Of a stretch of 15,201 nucleotides of DNA, positions 13,658 through 15,201 are shown piece after piece. The notes under the pieces were generated by a model that saw only the letters and a program-made list of their open reading frames with translations, was not told the origin of the DNA and did not search any database. The translations under genes and the position numbers were made by a program. Numbering within the stretch: the stretch's first letter is position 1; each line of letters starts with the position of its first letter. Source of the stretch: JALEVB01 sp022768265 (lineage in GTDB: Bacteria > Bacillota_I > Bacilli_A > Erysipelotrichales > Erysipelotrichaceae); the NCBI GenBank assembly GCA_034168985.1, contig JAXFJE010000036.1, positions 1 to 15,201 on the forward strand. The letters are read 5' to 3'.

Positions 13658-14509
13658 ATGAAAAATAGTAAGAAACTAGTTGCCTTAATGTTATCAGCTG
13701 TGGTCTTAGCTGGTTGTACAGATGGACATGCAGCCATAAGCAATGCCAATGAAAAAGTATTTAGCGTAGGGAATACGACAGTTACCAAAGGTGATGTCTA
13801 TAGCTCAATGTTTAATAGCGTTGGTACTTATACCGTTATTAGTGATGTTACCCAAAGTATTTTAAATGCAAATGTACCTGTTACTGATGAAATCAATGCG
13901 GAAGCTGATGAAACGATGAAAAGCTATGAAACGATGTATGGTGAAGCTATTAATGATCTAGTTGGTAGCTATGGATATAAAGATGCTCAAGATTATCGTG
14001 ATAATGGTGTTGTTCCAAGCTTGCAAGCTAAAGTGTTATATAAAAATTATGTAAATGATAACTGGGATACGATCAAAAGTGAAAAGAATCCTAAAAAAGG
14101 TGTCGTTATCAAAGTTGAAGATGCCGATACAGCTGCTAAGGTCATGACTTCATTGAATGAAGGTAAAGATCTAACAGAAGTTATTACTGAAAATAGTTTG
14201 ACTCATAGCGGTAAAGAAGAATTGATCTATGCTGACAGTGGTTATCCAGTAGAAGTAATGACAATGATCAATTCTGCAACTGATAGCAGTTATGCAACAG
14301 TAACATGTGCTGATGGTTCTATTTATGTTTTAAATGTAACTGTTAGCGATGCAGAAACGATTAAAGATGAAGTTGCTTTAGATCTAGCTGCTAAAGAAGA
14401 TATTCAAGTTAAAGCAATGACTTATTATGTTCAACAAGCTGGCTTTGAAGTGTATGATCGCGATTTATATGACGCTATCAAATTAACTTATCCAGATTAT
14501 TTAGATTAA
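13658..14509 (+). CDS. PrsA-like lipoprotein with a degenerate isomerase half
   Basis: Encodes 283 residues. MKNSKKLVALMLSAVVLAGC is a textbook lipoprotein signal, with Cys20 to be lipidated. The next part (about 32-140, from VFSVGNTTVTKGDVYSSMF to KVLYKNYVNDNW) resembles the N-terminal chaperone module of PrsA/SurA foldases. The region from about 147 (GVVIKVEDADTAAKVMTSLNEGKDLTEVITENS) follows the strand-helix order of a parvulin domain, but the SHILVK histidine and the GYHLIK end motif are absent, so it is probably a chaperone or scaffold rather than an active isomerase (inference). It starts one base after the preceding foldase stop, with GAGGGGG nine bases upstream inside that gene. The two are surely co-transcribed. 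An insertion sequence begins about 22 bases after its stop. Confidence 0.72.
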   Translation: MKNSKKLVALMLSAVVLAGCTDGHAAISNANEKVFSVGNTTVTKGDVYSSMFNSVGTYTVISDVTQSILNANVPVTDEINAEADETMKSYETMYGEAINDLVGSYGYKDAQDYRDNGVVPSLQAKVLYKNYVNDNWDTIKSEKNPKKGVVIKVEDADTAAKVMTSLNEGKDLTEVITENSLTHSGKEELIYADSGYPVEVMTMINSATDSSYATVTCADGSIYVLNVTVSDAETIKDEVALDLAAKEDIQVKAMTYYVQQAGFEVYDRDLYDAIKLTYPDYLD

Positions 14510-14528
14510 AAAAATCCTTATGCATTTG

Positions 14529-14577
14529 AAATGAACCCTGTTATTTGGACACCAAATAATGGAGGTTCATTTTTATT
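14529..14577 (+). promoter_or_regulatory. Hairpin at the IS left end, burying the orfA ribosome-binding site and ending in a T tract
   Basis: Bases 14529-14548 can pair with 14552-14572: AAATGAACC with GGTTCATTT at the base, TTATTTGG with CCAAATAA at the top, an ACA loop and one bulged A. The GGAGG of orfA (14561-14565) lies inside the stem, and TTTTT follows. It can act both as a terminator for the foldase operon and as a lock that hides the transposase start in read-through RNA. Confidence 0.65.
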
Positions 14578-15108
14578 ATGGCAAAACTTACAAGAGAACA
14601 AAAAATAGAACTATCCAAAAAAAGAAAACAAGAAGAAAGTATATCATCACTATCAAAAGAGTATTGGATAAGACTTAAGAAGATTAATTATTTAGTTCGA
14701 TTAATAGATAAGCATAGGATTGATATCTTAAGATCTGATAAAAATAATTATTACACACCAGAATTAAAATTAGAGATCATTAATAAAGTTCTTATTGATG
14801 GTCAATCAGCAAGAGATACAGCTATTGAATTTGGGTTGACTAGCAACGGATTGTTATTTAACTGGATTAGCTCGTACAAAAATAACGGATGTGTTATAGT
14901 AGAGAAAAAGCGAGGAAGAGTGCCTACTATGAACAAAGAAAATCAATTCAATAAAAAATATGAAGATATGTCACCTGAAGAAAAAATAAAATATCTTGAA
15001 AATAAAAATCAATATCTGGAAGCAGAAAATGAATACTTAAAAAAGCTACGTGCTGCAGTTCAAAAAAAAAAAATCAACAATCGAACAAAAAGTAACTATT
15101 ATCTGTGA
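14578..15108 (+). CDS. IS3-family transposase OrfA (helix-turn-helix protein)
   Basis: Encodes 176 residues as read. OrfA binds the element ends and, fused by frameshift to OrfB, forms the transposase. It shows two helix-turn-helix modules: one near the N-terminus (KLTREQKIELSKKRKQEESISSLSKEY) and one at about 60-100 (YYTPELKLEIINKVLIDGQSARDTAIEFGL..NGLLFNWISSYKNNG). These are followed by the basic KKRGR and a C-terminal leucine-zipper-like coiled coil (SPEEKIKYLENKNQYLEAENEYLKKLRAAVQ). The last 14 residues, after the A tract at 15062-15073, look out of phase: another frame there reads NQQSNKK and stops at 15095, as usual for this group. GGAGG is 12 bases upstream, within a hairpin. ATA and AAA codons are abundant, unlike the flanking genes. 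Confidence 0.85.
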   Translation: MAKLTREQKIELSKKRKQEESISSLSKEYWIRLKKINYLVRLIDKHRIDILRSDKNNYYTPELKLEIINKVLIDGQSARDTAIEFGLTSNGLLFNWISSYKNNGCVIVEKKRGRVPTMNKENQFNKKYEDMSPEEKIKYLENKNQYLEAENEYLKKLRAAVQKKKINNRTKSNYYL

Positions 15109-15201
15109 ACTGTAGCTTAAATACCCATTAAAGATTCTTCTTAAAATATCAGGATTAAAACGTTCAACTTATTACTATACATTATCAAAGATTGACAAGG
15201 A
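15074..15201 (+). pseudogene. IS3-family OrfB, N-terminal fragment with in-frame stop
   Basis: In the frame starting at 15074 the sequence reads STIEQKVTIICEL, stop (TAG 15113-15115), LKYPLKILLKISGLKRSTYYY and onward to the window edge. This is the known start of the OrfB integrase part of IS3-type transposases, where ELRLKYPL or similar is expected, so the TAG replaces a sense codon. The catalytic DDE domain would lie beyond the window. With the stop and the A-tract phase change, this copy probably cannot make a full OrfAB. Confidence 0.7.

Larger units (their letters stand above)
14532..15201 (+). mobile_element. IS3-family insertion sequence, left part, runs off the window
   Basis: The element is recognised from an IS3-type orfA followed by orfB sequence in a different frame, with the usual slippery A tract at the junction. 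The left end is probably near 14532, where TGAACCCTGTTATTTGGACACC starts with the TG typical of IS3 ends; the right end and target duplication lie outside the window, so this boundary is inferred. The copy seems damaged: the A tract is in the wrong phase and an in-frame TAG (15113-15115) interrupts the start of orfB. It lies directly behind the foldase operon and may have replaced or displaced that operon's own terminator. Confidence 0.75.

Noticed and set aside
1..15201. CRISPR array, tRNA, rRNA or origin of replication
   Set aside because: No regular repeat-spacer pattern, no cloverleaf with a recognisable T-loop and no DnaA-box cluster were seen on reading both strands.

Overview
The window is AT-rich DNA from a low-GC Gram-positive bacterium (Bacillota). 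Purine-rich Shine-Dalgarno sites, sigma-A type promoters with several extended -10 elements, lactose/cellobiose-type PTS and RpiR genes, RibU-type ECF transport and a streptococcal/erysipelotrichial style of Pgk all fit. I would guess Erysipelotrichia/Coprobacillaceae, but that is inference from general gene style. TGA is used as a normal stop. Most of it is ordinary housekeeping chromosome with a small accessory component.

Layout. (1) 2-190: 3' end of a PTS IIA (lactose/cellobiose family) gene with its terminator. (2) 299-1824: two tandem RpiR-family regulators (HTH + SIS), paralogous but with strikingly different isoleucine codon use. (3) 1954-5266: glycolytic operon pgk-tpiA-eno behind an extended -10 promoter with Rex-like and CcpA(cre)-like sequences upstream, closed by a strong terminator. 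(4) 5337-7043: two overlapping, paralogous lipoprotein genes of unknown function; the second is broken by what looks like one lost G. (5) 7057-9062: an FMN riboswitch with a visible terminator/antiterminator controlling ribU, a pyridoxamine-phosphate-oxidase-like flavoprotein gene, and a second ribU. (6) 9137-11966: secG-rnr-smpB, the familiar secretion/RNA quality-control cluster, without ssrA. (7) 12154-12546 (minus): a HIT hydrolase gene, divergent from (8) 12682-14509: a membrane-anchored parvulin-type foldase and a PrsA-like lipoprotein whose isomerase half looks degenerate. (9) 14532-end: left part of an IS3-family insertion sequence with orfA, a 12-A tract and a damaged start of orfB.

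How it works together. Region 3 supplies lower glycolysis, probably tuned to carbon or redox state. Region 5 is a flavin-responsive uptake unit: when FMN is plentiful the leader should terminate before ribU. Regions 6 and 8 serve protein export (SecG, extracellular foldases) and ribosome rescue/RNA decay (SmpB, RNase R). I found no wholly new defence or mobile system. The most interesting points are the ribU-flavoprotein-ribU arrangement, the broken lipoprotein pair, the inverted repeat between hit and the foldase gene, and the hairpin that hides the transposase ribosome-binding site.
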